Shown here piece by piece: positions 5,336 to 5,621 of a stretch of DNA of 5,621 bases. The position numbers were made by a program, and so were the translations under genes. Source of the DNA: Chloroflexota bacterium (GTDB taxonomy: Bacteria > Chloroflexota > Limnocylindria > P2-11E); the NCBI GenBank assembly GCA_013695575.1, contig JACDAF010000022.1:1-5621 (forward strand), read 5' to 3'. Position 1 is the stretch's first letter. Each line of letters starts with the position of its first letter. The notes beneath the pieces are model-generated. The model made no database searches and was not told the origin of the DNA. It saw only the letters and a program-made list of their open reading frames with translations.

Positions 5336-5621
5336 CTACCTGGTGCGTCTCCGCGCGACGCTCCTGGGGATCTCCGCGATCTCCGCCGTGACCGCGACCG
5401 GTGCGGGTGGGAGCGCCGCGTAGCCGGAGCCGTTTCGCGCCAGGACAAGCTCCGCGGCGAGCGTGGGATATCCACGGGGCTCGAAGCGGTCCTTGCCGAG
5501 CTCGAGCAGGTCCGCGACGGCCTGGAGATCGGCGTCCTCGTCATGGGCTTCGACCTCGCAGAAGCGGCCGAGGCCGTCGACGCGATCGAGTGACACATGC
5601 GCGCCGGCGACGGACCAGATC
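5336..5621 (-). CDS. Class IV adenylate cyclase-like CYTH protein (C-terminal 94 residues; 5' end outside window)
   Basis: This is the end of a minus-strand gene that runs past the window edge and stops at TAG (complement of 5336-5338). The visible residues include IWSVAGAHVSLDRVDGLG followed by RFCEVEA. This matches the late strands of CYTH/CyaB-type class IV adenylate cyclases, where a 'LD-V-GLG-F-E-E' motif ends in the second acidic cluster that binds metal. A helix (ADLQAVADLLELG) and RGYPTLAAEL follow, in the place where the family has its last helix and 'SY-dLL' end. About 30 Ala/Pro/Arg-rich residues form a tail that matches nothing I recognise. The ExExK N-terminus is not visible. Product could be a cyclase, a thiamine-triphosphatase-like enzyme or another CYTH triphosphatase. 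The GTG at 5594-5596 lies within the conserved strand and is not the true start. It converges on the CYTH-CHAD gene with a 14-bp gap. Confidence 0.72.
   Translation of the reverse strand, partial: IWSVAGAHVSLDRVDGLGRFCEVEAHDEDADLQAVADLLELGKDRFEPRGYPTLAAELVLARNGSGYAALPPAPVAVTAEIAEIPRSVARRRTR

Noticed and set aside
5267..5593. 108-codon plus-strand frame opposite the minus-strand CYTH gene
   Set aside because: It starts inside the CYTH-CHAD coding region and has no recognisable motif. The opposite strand encodes the conserved LDRVDGLG pattern.
4873..5598. 241-codon minus-strand frame across the end of the CYTH-CHAD gene
   Set aside because: It is Arg/Ser/Pro-rich with no domain, lies antisense to the conserved second CHAD half, and competes with the minus-strand frame that carries the CYTH motif.

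Overview
The window is a gene-dense stretch of very GC-rich bacterial DNA, with G or C at most third codon positions and GTG starts for pstC and pstB. It carries a high-affinity phosphate uptake operon, a CYTH-CHAD gene linked by family to phosphate and polyphosphate, and the end of a second CYTH-family gene on the opposite strand. No ribosomal RNA, tRNA or lineage marker is present. The composition would suit a high-GC phylum such as Chloroflexota or Actinomycetota, but that placement is only a guess.

Layout: 1-228 is the C-terminal end of pstS (+), the periplasmic or lipid-anchored phosphate-binding protein. Next come pstC (233-1186) and pstA (1183-2076), the two permease subunits, then pstB (2070-2942), the ATPase, and phoU (2945-3628), the regulator. 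Spacing is extremely tight: a 4-bp gap, a 4-bp ATGA overlap, a 7-bp overlap and a 2-bp gap. This is a single transcription unit with translational coupling. Its promoter, and any PHO box controlling it, lie to the left of the window.

A 226-bp non-coding gap (3629-3854) follows. It holds a stem-loop directly behind the phoU stop, two copies of an imperfect 24-25 bp direct repeat, and between them two overlapping hairpins that cannot form together. There is no T-tract, so no ordinary intrinsic terminator is visible. The second repeat ends 14 bp before the next start codon.

3855-5321 (+) encodes a 488-residue CYTH-CHAD protein. CYTH domains are triphosphate-tunnel metalloenzymes and CHAD domains bind polyphosphate, so phosphate import (Pst), its control (PhoU) and polyphosphate or triphosphate handling lie next to each other. 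At 5336-5621 (-), ending 14 bp from the CYTH-CHAD stop, is the C-terminal end of a convergent gene that looks like a class IV adenylate cyclase/CYTH protein. Two CYTH-type genes would therefore meet tail to tail.

Nothing here amounts to a clearly new system. The most interesting points are the Pst-PhoU/CYTH-CHAD/CYTH neighbourhood and the repeat-and-hairpin arrangement in the gap after phoU.
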